This document shows, in pieces, positions 43,117-50,959 of a stretch of 64,000 bases of DNA. The position numbers were made by a program, and so were the translations under genes. Position 1 is the first letter of the stretch; every line of letters starts with the position of its first letter. This DNA comes from Pseudomonas sp. ML2-2023-3 (GTDB lineage: Bacteria > Pseudomonadota > Gammaproteobacteria > Pseudomonadales > Pseudomonadaceae): NCBI RefSeq assembly GCF_037055275.1, contig NZ_CP146343.1, forward strand, positions 778,501 through 842,500, read 5' to 3'. The notes under the pieces were generated by a model. The model saw only the letters and a list, made by a program, of their open reading frames with translations. It ran no database searches and was not told where the DNA came from.

Positions 43117-44538
43117 ATGTCCCTTTACGTCAATCTCGCTGACCTGCTCGGTACGCGCATCGAACAGGGCTTTTATCGTCCTGGCGACCGATTGCCATCA
43201 GTGCGGGCGCTAAGCGCCGAGCATGGCGTGAGCCTGAGCACGGTGCAGCAGGCGTATCGGTTGCTGGAAGACAATGGGCTGGCTTCGCCACGCCCCAAGT
43301 CCGGGTACTTCGTGCCAATGGAACGTGAGCTGCCTGCCTTGCCGGGCATGGGTAAACCGGCTCAGCGGCCGGTGGAAATTTCCCAGTGGGAACAAGTGCT
43401 GGAACTGGTGCGTTCCGTGCCGCAGAAGGACGTGATCCAGTTGGGACGGGGCATGCCTGACGTCACTACGCCAACTATCAAGCTGCTGTTGCGCAGCCTG
43501 GCGCAAATCAGTCGTCGCCTGGATTTGCCCGGTCTGTATTACGACAACGTGTACGGGGTGCTGGGCCTGCGTGAGCAGTTGGCGCGTCTGTTGCTCGATT
43601 CGGGCTGCCAGCTGGGTGCTGAAGACCTGGTGATCACTACCGGCTGCCATGAGGCGCTGTCGTGCAGTATTCGCGCGGTGTGTGAGCCGGGTGACATCGT
43701 GGCGGTCGATTCGCCGAGTTTTCATGGCGCCATGCAAACCCTCAAGGGGTTGGGCATGAAGGCGCTCGAGATCCCTACCGATCCGCTGACCGGCATCAGT
43801 CTCGAGGCGCTGGAGCTGGCGCTGGAGCAGTGGCCGATCAAGGCGATCCAGATTACGCCCAGCTGTAACAACCCGCTGGGCTACATCATGCCCGAGGCTC
43901 GCAAGCGGGCGCTGGTGATACTGGCTCAGCGTTTTGATGTGGCGATTATCGAAGACGATGTGTACGGCGAACTGGCTTATACCTATCCGCGTCCGCGCAC
44001 GATCAAATCCTTCGACGATGATGGGCGGGTCTTGCTGTGCAGCTCATTTTCCAAAACCCTGGCGCCCGGCTTGCGCGTTGGCTGGGTCGCGCCGGGTCGT
44101 TATCTGGAGCGGGTGCTGCACATGAAATACATCAGCACCGGTTCCACAGCGCCACAGCCGCAACTGGCCATTGCCGACTTTTTAAAGAACGGCCATTTCG
44201 AACCGCACCTGCGCAAAATGCGCAGCCAATATCAGCGCAATCGAGACCTGATGCTGGGCTGGATCAGTCGCTACTTTCCACCCGGCACTCGCGCCAGTCG
44301 GCCCCAAGGCAGTTTTATGCTCTGGCTGGAGCTGCCGGAAGGGTTTGACAGCTTGCGCCTCAACCGCGCGCTGCTGGATCAGGGGGTGCAGATTGCGGTG
44401 GGCAGTATTTTCTCTGCCTCGGGCAAATACCGTAACTGCTTGCGCATGAACTACGCTGCAAAGCCTACGCCTCAGGTTGAGGAGGCGGTGCGCAAGGTCG
44501 GGATGGCGGCCAGTAAACTGTTGGCAGAAGCTGTTTAA
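43117..44538 (+). CDS. MocR-type GntR/aminotransferase regulator
   Basis: A 473-residue fusion: a GntR winged HTH (YVNLADLLGTRIEQGFYRPGDRLPSVRALSAEHGVSLSTVQQAYRLLEDNG) joined to a fold-I aminotransferase-like domain with the PLP Lys in CSSFSKTLAPGLRVGW. Such proteins sense an amino compound or PLP and control nearby genes. Neighbours are the divergent DUF1127 gene and the phospholipase-D-like gene downstream. The effector is unknown. Confidence 0.92.
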   Translation: MSLYVNLADLLGTRIEQGFYRPGDRLPSVRALSAEHGVSLSTVQQAYRLLEDNGLASPRPKSGYFVPMERELPALPGMGKPAQRPVEISQWEQVLELVRSVPQKDVIQLGRGMPDVTTPTIKLLLRSLAQISRRLDLPGLYYDNVYGVLGLREQLARLLLDSGCQLGAEDLVITTGCHEALSCSIRAVCEPGDIVAVDSPSFHGAMQTLKGLGMKALEIPTDPLTGISLEALELALEQWPIKAIQITPSCNNPLGYIMPEARKRALVILAQRFDVAIIEDDVYGELAYTYPRPRTIKSFDDDGRVLLCSSFSKTLAPGLRVGWVAPGRYLERVLHMKYISTGSTAPQPQLAIADFLKNGHFEPHLRKMRSQYQRNRDLMLGWISRYFPPGTRASRPQGSFMLWLELPEGFDSLRLNRALLDQGVQIAVGSIFSASGKYRNCLRMNYAAKPTPQVEEAVRKVGMAASKLLAEAV

Positions 44539-44572
44539 TCACCCTGTGACGTCTGGCCCGAGGCTCTACACG

Positions 44573-46123
44573 TTGAAATCACTCTGTGCATTGTTTTTGG
44601 CTGTATTGCTGGGAGGTTGTGCCACTTTGGACGTGCCCCGTGAGCCAACCCAGGCGTTGCCAGCCGCAGACTCGGCCTTTGGCCGCTCCATCCAGGCCCA
44701 GGCCGCGCCCTATCAGGGTCGCTCCGGATTTCGCCTGCTGCCCAACAGCGGCGAAGCGTTCAGGGCCCGTGCAGAGCTGATCCGCAATGCGCAAAGCAGC
44801 CTCGACTTGCAGTACTACATCGTCCACGACGGGTTGAGTACGCGCATGCTGATTGATGAACTGCTCAAGGCGGCAGATCGCGGCGTGCGCGTGCGGATCC
44901 TGCTCGATGACACCGCCAGTGATGGCCTGGACGATATCCTGGCGACACTTGCGGCCCATCCCAATATCCAGATCCGGCTGTTCAATCCTCTGCAGTTGGG
45001 GCGCAGCACGGGCGTGACCCGAGCCATGGGGCGGCTGTTCAACCTCTCGCGCCAGCACCGGCGCATGCACAACAAACTCTGGCTGGCCGATAACAGCGTG
45101 GCGATTGTGGGTGGGCGCAATCTGGGTGATGAGTATTTCGATGCCAAGCCCGAGCTGAACTTCACCGATATCGACCTGCTCAGCGTTGGCCCGGTGGCAG
45201 AACAATTGGGGCACGGTTTCGATCAATACTGGAACAGCGCCCTCAGCCAGCCGATTGGTGATTTTGTCTCGTCGAAACTGTCTGTGCATGAATTGGGCAA
45301 GGCGCGTAAAAAACTCGAGGCCTCGCTCAAGCGGGCGCAGCAACGCAACCCGGCGCTTTATCAAGAGTTGGCATCCTATGAGACCAACCCGCAGCTGGAT
45401 GTTTGGCGCAAAGAGCTGATCTGGGCCTGGAATCAGGCGCTGTGGGATGCGCCGAGCAAGGTACTGGCCAGGGGGGAGCCAGACTCCCACTTGTTGCTGA
45501 CCACGCAGTTGGCGCCGGAGCTGGCGGGAGTGAACCAGGAACTGATCCTGATCTCGGCCTATTTTGTGCCGGGTGAAACCGGGTTGGTGTACCTGACGGG
45601 TCGAGCGGATGCGGGGGTCGATGTACGTTTATTGACCAACTCACTGGAAGCGACGGACGTACCCGCTGTTCACGGCGGCTACGCCCCTTATCGCAAAGCG
45701 TTGCTGGAACACGGGGTCAAACTGTTTGAACTGCGTCGCCAGCCGGGTAGCAACGGAGGCAGTGGACTGCACCTGTTCAAGCACGGGATGAGTTCGGATT
45801 CGAGCCTGCACAGCAAGGCGATGATTTTTGACCAGCAGAAATCATTTATTGGCTCTTTCAATTTCGACCCGCGTTCGGGGTTGTGGAACACCGAGGTCGG
45901 TGTGTTGGTGGACAGCCCGGAACTGGCCGCCGAAACCCGCAAGCTGGCCCTGCAAGGCATGGCTCCGGCCTTGAGCTATGAGCCAAGGCTTGAGCAGGGC
46001 AAGCTTGTCTGGGTGACTGAAGACAACGGCCAGTTGCACACCTTGCATCGGGAGCCGGGCAACTGGTGGCGGCGGCTCAATGCCTGGTTCAGCAAGCGTG
46101 TGGGGCTGGAAAAGATGCTATGA
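44573..46123 (+). CDS. Phospholipase-D-family lipoprotein (TTG start)
   Basis: A 516-residue PLD-superfamily protein with two HKD motifs, HNKLWLADNSVAIVGGRN and HSKAMIFDQQKSFIGSFN, so both halves of the active site are present. It begins LKSLCALFLAVLLGGC, a lipoprotein signal. The best start is TTG at 44573 with GAGG 9 nt upstream; the open frame continues to 44477 inside the MocR gene without a signal. It is exported and may act on phospholipids like a cardiolipin-synthase relative. Its 3' end overlaps the MFS gene by 6 nt tail to tail. Confidence 0.86.
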   Translation: MKSLCALFLAVLLGGCATLDVPREPTQALPAADSAFGRSIQAQAAPYQGRSGFRLLPNSGEAFRARAELIRNAQSSLDLQYYIVHDGLSTRMLIDELLKAADRGVRVRILLDDTASDGLDDILATLAAHPNIQIRLFNPLQLGRSTGVTRAMGRLFNLSRQHRRMHNKLWLADNSVAIVGGRNLGDEYFDAKPELNFTDIDLLSVGPVAEQLGHGFDQYWNSALSQPIGDFVSSKLSVHELGKARKKLEASLKRAQQRNPALYQELASYETNPQLDVWRKELIWAWNQALWDAPSKVLARGEPDSHLLLTTQLAPELAGVNQELILISAYFVPGETGLVYLTGRADAGVDVRLLTNSLEATDVPAVHGGYAPYRKALLEHGVKLFELRRQPGSNGGSGLHLFKHGMSSDSSLHSKAMIFDQQKSFIGSFNFDPRSGLWNTEVGVLVDSPELAAETRKLALQGMAPALSYEPRLEQGKLVWVTEDNGQLHTLHREPGNWWRRLNAWFSKRVGLEKML

Positions 46124-47266
46124 AGCCGTTGCTTGCTCCGCGCCGAATGCTCCCTGGCGCAACACCAGAATCACCAGTACCAGCGCGCCTGCGGCCATGA
46201 ACAGCGGCAAGGCGTGCCCGCTGATCCACTGGCTGCCCGCACCGGCGGCCAATGGCCCGATCAGGCAGCCGATACCCCACAGTTGCGCGACGTGGGCGTT
46301 GGCGCGCACCAGGGCATCGTCACGGTAGCGCTCGCCGATCAGGATCAGTGACAAGGTGAACAAGCCGCCGGCACTGGCACCGAAGATCACCCACAGCGGC
46401 CAGATCAGCAGGGTATTGAGCAAGAACGGCACCGCCAGGCTCGACAGCATCAGCAGTACTGCGCAGCCGGTAAACAGCGAACGGCGGGACAGACGGTCGG
46501 CCAGCGCCCCTATCGGCAATTGCAGCAGGGCATCGCCCACCACAACGGTGCTGACCATCGCCAGTGCAATATCAGCGGTAAAGCCCTGGCGCAGGCAGTA
46601 GATGGGCAGAAGCGTAAGAATCATTGCCTCAAAAGCAGCAAACAGCGCTACGGCCCACGCAATAGCCGGTAAGCCTCGACAGAATCCCAGTAAATCCTTG
46701 AAGGTCACGCTGCAGGATTCGGTGGTGGGTGCGCCGTCGCGACCCATGAGCAGTAAAGGCGCAAGGGTCAGCAATGCAACGCCGATCCAGAAACCGTAGT
46801 CATCTTCAGAGCCGACCAGGCCCAGCAGCAGTGGCCCGGACAATTGGCTCAAGGCATAGGCCGAGCCATACAGCGCGACCAGGCGGCCGCGCCATTGCTC
46901 GACTACCAGCTGGTTGATCCAGCTTTCGCCGAGAATAAAAATAATCGTGAGTACCACGCCGATCAGCAGGCGCAGTACCAGCCACACCGGATAGCTGGGC
47001 AGTAACGCCAGCAGCCCGATGGACAGCGCCCCACACCACAGACACAGGCGCATCAGGCCGGGTGTGCCAAAGCGTGCAGCCAGCTTGCTTGCCAGGCTGG
47101 CGCCGACCAGCACACCTATCGCCGGCATGGCGGCCATGACGCCAATTGCGAACCCGCCATAACCCCAGCTTTCAAGCCGAAACGATACCAGCGGCATGCT
47201 CACGCCCAGTGCCAGGCCGACACTGAGAACCGAGGCCAGAACGGCGAAATACGTCGCCCAACGCAT
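46118..47266 (-). CDS. MFS transporter (YcaD-like)
   Basis: A 382-residue major-facilitator protein with twelve membrane spans (MRWATYFAVLASVLSVGLALGVSMPLVSFRLESWG). The loop motif SKLAARFGTPGLMR corresponds to the 2-3 loop signature, and the second half repeats it as IGALADRLSRRS. Substrate unknown. It lies between the phospholipase-D-like gene and the aldehyde dehydrogenase, as PA5311 does in PAO1 (recollection). Confidence 0.9.
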   Translation of the reverse strand: MRWATYFAVLASVLSVGLALGVSMPLVSFRLESWGYGGFAIGVMAAMPAIGVLVGASLASKLAARFGTPGLMRLCLWCGALSIGLLALLPSYPVWLVLRLLIGVVLTIIFILGESWINQLVVEQWRGRLVALYGSAYALSQLSGPLLLGLVGSEDDYGFWIGVALLTLAPLLLMGRDGAPTTESCSVTFKDLLGFCRGLPAIAWAVALFAAFEAMILTLLPIYCLRQGFTADIALAMVSTVVVGDALLQLPIGALADRLSRRSLFTGCAVLLMLSSLAVPFLLNTLLIWPLWVIFGASAGGLFTLSLILIGERYRDDALVRANAHVAQLWGIGCLIGPLAAGAGSQWISGHALPLFMAAGALVLVILVLRQGAFGAEQATAS

Positions 47267-47300
47267 GTCTGTGCTCCAAATGTGTGGTGTAAAAACCAGT

Positions 47301-47385
47301 GTGGGAGCGGGCTTGCCCGCGATGAAGGCACCGGGGTCTGTCAGTCAGACCTCAATGCTGCCATCGCGGGCAAGCCCGCTCCCAC
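47301..47385. repeat. REP-like inverted pair, family B, copy 4
   Basis: Arms GTGGGAGCGGGCTTGCCCGC and GCGGGCAAGCCCGCTCCCAC with the centre GGTCTGTCAGTCAGAC. It lies between two genes on the same strand, so it sits inside a possible transcript. Confidence 0.9.
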
Positions 47386-47405
47386 AGGGTGTTGCGTTAA
47401 GGCTG

Positions 47406-48899
47406 TTACAGCTTGATCCAAGTGGATTTCAGCTCTGTGTATTTGTCGAACGCGTGCAACGACTTGTCACGCCCGTTGCCCGACTGTTTGAAGCCGCCAA
47501 ACGGTGCGGTCATGTCGCCGCCATCGTACTGGTTGACCCACACGCTGCCGGCGCGCAGGGCTTTGGCGGTCAGGTGAGCCTTGGAGATGTCAGCTGTCCA
47601 CACTGCTGCGGCCAGGCCGTAGGGCGTGTCGTTGGCGATCTGAATGGCTTCTTCGGCACTGTCGAAGGTGATCACCGACAGCACGGGACCGAAGATTTCT
47701 TCCTGGGCGATTTTCATCGCATTGCTCACGCCATCGAAAATCGTCGGTTCAACGTAGGTGCCGCCGGTTTCCTGCAGGATTTGTTTGCCGCCTGCTACCA
47801 GTTTTGCGCCTTCGCTGTGGCCGGACTCGATGTACGACAGCACGGTGTTCATTTGCTGGGTATCAACCAGAGCGCCCACGGTGGTTTCCGGGTCCAGCGG
47901 GTTGCCGGGCTTCCAGCCTTTGAGGGCCTGGATCACCAGCGGCAGGAATTTGTCCTTGATCGAGCGCTCCACCAGCAGGCGCGAACCGGCTGTGCACACT
48001 TCACCCTGGTTGAAGGCAATGGCGCTGGCAGCGGATTCGGCCGCAGCCTGCAGGTCCGGTGCGTCGGCGAAGACGATGTTCGGGCTCTTGCCACCCGCTT
48101 CAAGCCAGACGCGCTTCATGTTGGATTCGCCGGAATAGATCATCAGTTGCTTGGCGATCTTGGTCGAGCCGGTGAATACCAGGGTGTCGACATCCATGTG
48201 CAGGGCCAGGGCCTTGCCGACGGTATGGCCATAGCCTGGCAGCACGTTGAGTACGCCCGCAGGAATACCGGCTTCAACGGCCAGAGCTGCGATACGGATG
48301 GCAGTCAGTGGGGATTTTTCAGACGGCTTGAGGATCACCGAGTTACCGGTCGACAGAGCCGGACCGAGTTTCCAGCAGGCCATCATCAACGGGAAGTTCC
48401 ACGGCACGATCGCGGCGACAACGCCAACGGCTTCGCGGGTCACCAGGCCCAGTTGGTTGTGGGGGGTGGCAGCGACTTCGTCGTAGATCTTGTCGATGGC
48501 TTCACCGCTCCAGCTCAGCGCGCCGGCGGCACCTGGCACGTCGATGCCCAGGGAGTCACTGATCGGCTTGCCCATATCCAGGGTTTCAAGAAGGGCCAGT
48601 TCTTCGGCGTTTTGTTTCAGCAGGCCGGCAAAGCGGATCATCGTGGCCTTGCGCTTGGCCGGGGCCAGGCGGGACCAGACACCGGACTCAAACGTCTGGC
48701 GTGCATTGTCTACGGCTCTCTGGGCGTCAGCGCTATCGCAGCTGGCAATTTTGCCCAGCAAACGGCCATCGACCGGGCTCAGACACTCGAACGTTTCATT
48801 GGAGACCGCATCGGTGTACTCACCATTGATGTAGGCACGGCCTTCGATTTTCAGCTCTTGGGCCCGTTGTTCCCAATCAGCACGCGTCAGGGTGGTCAT
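47406..48899 (-). CDS. NAD(P)-dependent aldehyde dehydrogenase (KauB/PauC type)
   Basis: A 497-residue aldehyde dehydrogenase. The catalytic Cys is in FNQGEVCTAGSR, the general base Glu in WLEAGGKSPNIVF, and the cofactor motif is FTGSTKIAKQ. This subgroup oxidises 4-guanidinobutyraldehyde and gamma-glutamyl-aminobutyraldehyde in arginine and polyamine breakdown (KauB/PauC, PA5312). It works after the PuuB-like oxidase in that pathway (inference from context). A divergent cupin gene follows upstream. Confidence 0.93.
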   Translation of the reverse strand: MTTLTRADWEQRAQELKIEGRAYINGEYTDAVSNETFECLSPVDGRLLGKIASCDSADAQRAVDNARQTFESGVWSRLAPAKRKATMIRFAGLLKQNAEELALLETLDMGKPISDSLGIDVPGAAGALSWSGEAIDKIYDEVAATPHNQLGLVTREAVGVVAAIVPWNFPLMMACWKLGPALSTGNSVILKPSEKSPLTAIRIAALAVEAGIPAGVLNVLPGYGHTVGKALALHMDVDTLVFTGSTKIAKQLMIYSGESNMKRVWLEAGGKSPNIVFADAPDLQAAAESAASAIAFNQGEVCTAGSRLLVERSIKDKFLPLVIQALKGWKPGNPLDPETTVGALVDTQQMNTVLSYIESGHSEGAKLVAGGKQILQETGGTYVEPTIFDGVSNAMKIAQEEIFGPVLSVITFDSAEEAIQIANDTPYGLAAAVWTADISKAHLTAKALRAGSVWVNQYDGGDMTAPFGGFKQSGNGRDKSLHAFDKYTELKSTWIKL

Positions 48900-49068
48900 T
48901 CGAGTGTCCTCCTCTTATTGAAATGGAAGCGTCACCCTAAACCAGTGGCCCAGGAACTTTCAATATATTTGACACATGAGTCGCAAACGGCATGGCTTGT
49001 TCGTTTTAATAAACATAGACTTTGGTTTTTCTGGCCACATACACCGCAATTTCGGGGGGACAAGAACC

Positions 49069-49431
49069 ATGAGCATCGCAACCATCGTCGATTTCAGCAC
49101 TGCCAACACCCAGGCTGACCGCTTCAGCCCGGCACCGGAAAAGGTGCTCAAGGGCGCTCCCGAACAAGTTATCCACAACCATTACAACAGCCCGTGCGGA
49201 CAAATGAGTGCGGGCGTGTGGGAAGGTGCTGTGGGTCAATGGACGGTCAATTACACCGAGCATGAATACTGCGAGATTGTGCAGGGCGTTTCTGTCTTGC
49301 GTGACCATGACGGTAACGCCAAGACCCTCCGGGCCGGTGATCGTTTTGTCATCCCGGCAGGGTTTCGCGGGACGTGGGAAGTGCTTGAACCATGTCGGAA
49401 GATTTACGTGGTGTTTGAACAGAAGGTTTGA
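49069..49431 (+). CDS. Cupin-domain protein
   Basis: A 120-residue single cupin of the DUF861 type (ureidoglycine-aminohydrolase-like). Visible are YTEHEYCEIVQGVSVLRDHDG with the His/Glu metal set of motif 1 and LRAGDRFVIPAGFRGTWEVLE as motif 2. It is divergent from the aldehyde dehydrogenase and probably belongs to the same amine catabolism set; the function is unknown. The start at 49069 matches the cupin N-terminus; the frame opens at 48976. Confidence 0.87.
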   Translation: MSIATIVDFSTANTQADRFSPAPEKVLKGAPEQVIHNHYNSPCGQMSAGVWEGAVGQWTVNYTEHEYCEIVQGVSVLRDHDGNAKTLRAGDRFVIPAGFRGTWEVLEPCRKIYVVFEQKV

Positions 49432-49660
49432 AACCGCTGATCCAGAGCGCTTTAAGAGCTCTGCCTGATATTGAAGGCGGGGCTTTTTTATGGGCATTTG
49501 CCGCACCTTGAAAGACAAACCAGGAAACACGTCGCCGCGGATATGGGCGTCAAAGTGAGCCAGTCTTTGGAGGGCAAGGCGTTGCGGTGCCAAATACTCA
49601 TGGACGAGCAGGCACTGTCAGCCCCCGCACTCACAATGGCTTTTTTAACAAGGATGAATC

Positions 49661-49957
49661 ATGTCGAAGACTACTGTTTCCAAAAGTGCCGCGCTGGCGG
49701 CAAGCATGATGCTCGCAGCGTTTTCACTGCCTGCGATGGCTGCTGAAGAGGGCCTGTGCGATAAGAATCTGGCGCTCAACTATGTGGTTGCACCAGAAGT
49801 GACGCCGCAGTTGGTGGAGTTGTGGCGCAACACTTACGGCGCTCGGGAGGTCCGCGTGGAGGTCCCTGGCAAGGGCTATACCAAGGAGTTCAACAGCTAT
49901 CGCCTTAGGGTGTTGGTCAATGAAGGCAACAAGCTCAGCTCGCTGAGCTGTGGTTGA
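49661..49957 (+). CDS. Secreted small protein, peptidase inhibitor I78-like
   Basis: A 98-residue exported protein. The signal peptide runs AALAASMMLAAFSLPAMA, then the mature protein EEGLCDKNLALNYVV. The C-terminal pattern REVRVEVPGKGYTKEFNSYRLRVLVNEGNKLSSLSCG follows the I78 inhibitor layout: R-V-x-x-PG, then a Y or D, RL-x-V, and a final CG. The paired Cys suggest a disulfide. AAGGA precedes the ATG. It may inhibit periplasmic or secreted serine proteases; it is a distant member, so this is moderate. Confidence 0.72.
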   Translation: MSKTTVSKSAALAASMMLAAFSLPAMAAEEGLCDKNLALNYVVAPEVTPQLVELWRNTYGAREVRVEVPGKGYTKEFNSYRLRVLVNEGNKLSSLSCG

Positions 49958-50003
49958 ACAGGGTGCGGTAACGGTGCGTAAGTGCAGCTAAACCGCAGGC
50001 AAC

Positions 50004-50039
50004 AAAAAAGGCCCGTATCGTGAGATATGGGCCTTTTTT
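50004..50039. terminator. Bidirectional terminator between I78-like gene and rpmG
   Basis: A 16-bp stem (AAAAAAGGCCCGTATC paired with GATATGGGCCTTTTTT, one G-U pair) and loop GTGA, with A and T tracts on both sides, so it can stop both converging genes. Confidence 0.93.
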
Positions 50040-50056
50040 GTAAGAAGAAAAACCAA

Positions 50057-50212
50057 TTACTTGATTTTGGCTTCTTTGTAGATCACGTGCTTGCGAACCC
50101 GCGGATCGAATTTTTTGATTTCGATTTTGTCCGGAGTGGTGCGCTTGTTCTTATCAGTGGTGTAGAAATGGCCTGTACCAGCGCTCGACACCAAACGGAT
50201 CAATTCACGCAT
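50057..50212 (-). CDS. rpmG: 50S ribosomal protein L33
   Basis: A 51-residue ribosomal protein ([51 protein letters not shown]). It lacks the zinc Cys pairs, so it is a Cys-minus L33. It lies 11 nt after rpmB, the usual rpmBG operon. Confidence 0.97.
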   Translation of the reverse strand: MRELIRLVSSAGTGHFYTTDKNKRTTPDKIEIKKFDPRVRKHVIYKEAKIK

Positions 50213-50223
50213 GATTAGCTCCC

Positions 50224-50457
50224 TTAGATCTTGCCAGCACGGCGGATTTCGGCCAGCACGACAGTAATGCCACGCTTGTCGATGATACGCATGCCTTTAG
50301 CAGATACGCGCAGACGAACAAAACGTTTCTCTTCTTCAACCCAGAAGCGGTGATGCTGCAGGTTCGGCAGGAAACGACGACGGGTTTTGTTATTTGCGTG
50401 GGAAATGTTATTCCCAGTCACCGGACCCTTACCGGTAACTTGACAGACTCTCGACAT
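50224..50457 (-). CDS. rpmB: 50S ribosomal protein L28
   Basis: A 77-residue L28 of the 50S subunit ([64 protein letters not shown]). The length and sequence are canonical. It is the first gene of the rpmB-rpmG operon, with a leader of about 140 nt. Confidence 0.98.
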   Translation of the reverse strand: MSRVCQVTGKGPVTGNNISHANNKTRRRFLPNLQHHRFWVEEEKRFVRLRVSAKGMRIIDKRGITVVLAEIRRAGKI

Positions 50458-50604
50458 GCCTCAGCCCTCTAAAACCACATGCCCAACCCGGCATGGGTTG
50501 GCCGCTTAATCTCTCAGTCATGGCGCCAGGCGCCGCGTTTCTTTAAGGGTCTTACCGGCTACACCTACAAACGCAGGAACCGGGCCCCTAGAAAAGAGCG
50601 CTGC
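50458..50604 (-). other. Leader of the rpmB-rpmG mRNA
   Basis: About 140 nt between the rpmB start and the predicted promoter. It contains a 7-bp hairpin CCAACCC / GGGTTGG (50483-50501) about 26 nt upstream of the rpmB start. That may be relevant to translational control of the ribosomal operon, but no known element is recognised. Confidence 0.4.
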
Positions 50605-50633
50605 TTTATACCAGAAAGACTAAAGAGCAACAA
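50605..50633 (-). promoter_or_regulatory. Sigma70 promoter of rpmB-rpmG
   Basis: On the minus strand TTGTTG (50628-50633) and TATAAA (50605-50610) are separated by exactly 17 nt. This is a good housekeeping promoter for a ribosomal protein operon. Confidence 0.6.
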
Positions 50634-50757
50634 CAGGCAGTGTGATTTGCTGTAATTAATGAAGCCGCCATTTTAACGCCAATCCACGCGGCGTCTATGC
50701 CTTAAAGCGTTTTACCGCTCGTCGCGGGGAGAAGATTTTCAGGCGAAGTGTGTACCT

Positions 50758-50847
50758 GTAATCGCTGCCGAAGGCTGCGGAAAGGTCCGTACAGACCCGG
50801 GAAAACGGGTTGCTTCGCAACCCTTCGCAGCCTTCGGCAGCGACTAC
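50758..50847. repeat. REP-like inverted pair, family A, copy 5
   Basis: Outer arms GTAATCGCTGCCGAAGGCTG and CAGCCTTCGGCAGCGACTAC with a diverged inner part that contains AAACGGGTTGC. It lies in the divergent region between rpmB and the peptide-binding protein gene. Confidence 0.88.
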
Positions 50848-50959
50848 GGGGCTTCAAACGCTATTAAAAAGTAGTCATTTGAGTAGCGGAACACTAGGGT
50901 AGGACTTTTCCAGACTGCACTTGCAGATGGGCCTCATCGACTTGTAAAGGAAACAGATC

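Noticed and set aside
47196..49118. 640-residue plus-strand open frame opposite the aldehyde dehydrogenase
   Set aside because: It crosses a REP-like repeat and a divergent promoter region and covers a clear aldehyde dehydrogenase; no domain is visible.
49471..49746. Possible 91-residue protein between the cupin and the I78-like gene
   Set aside because: It overlaps the signal peptide region of the better supported I78-like gene in another frame and shows no signal or domain.
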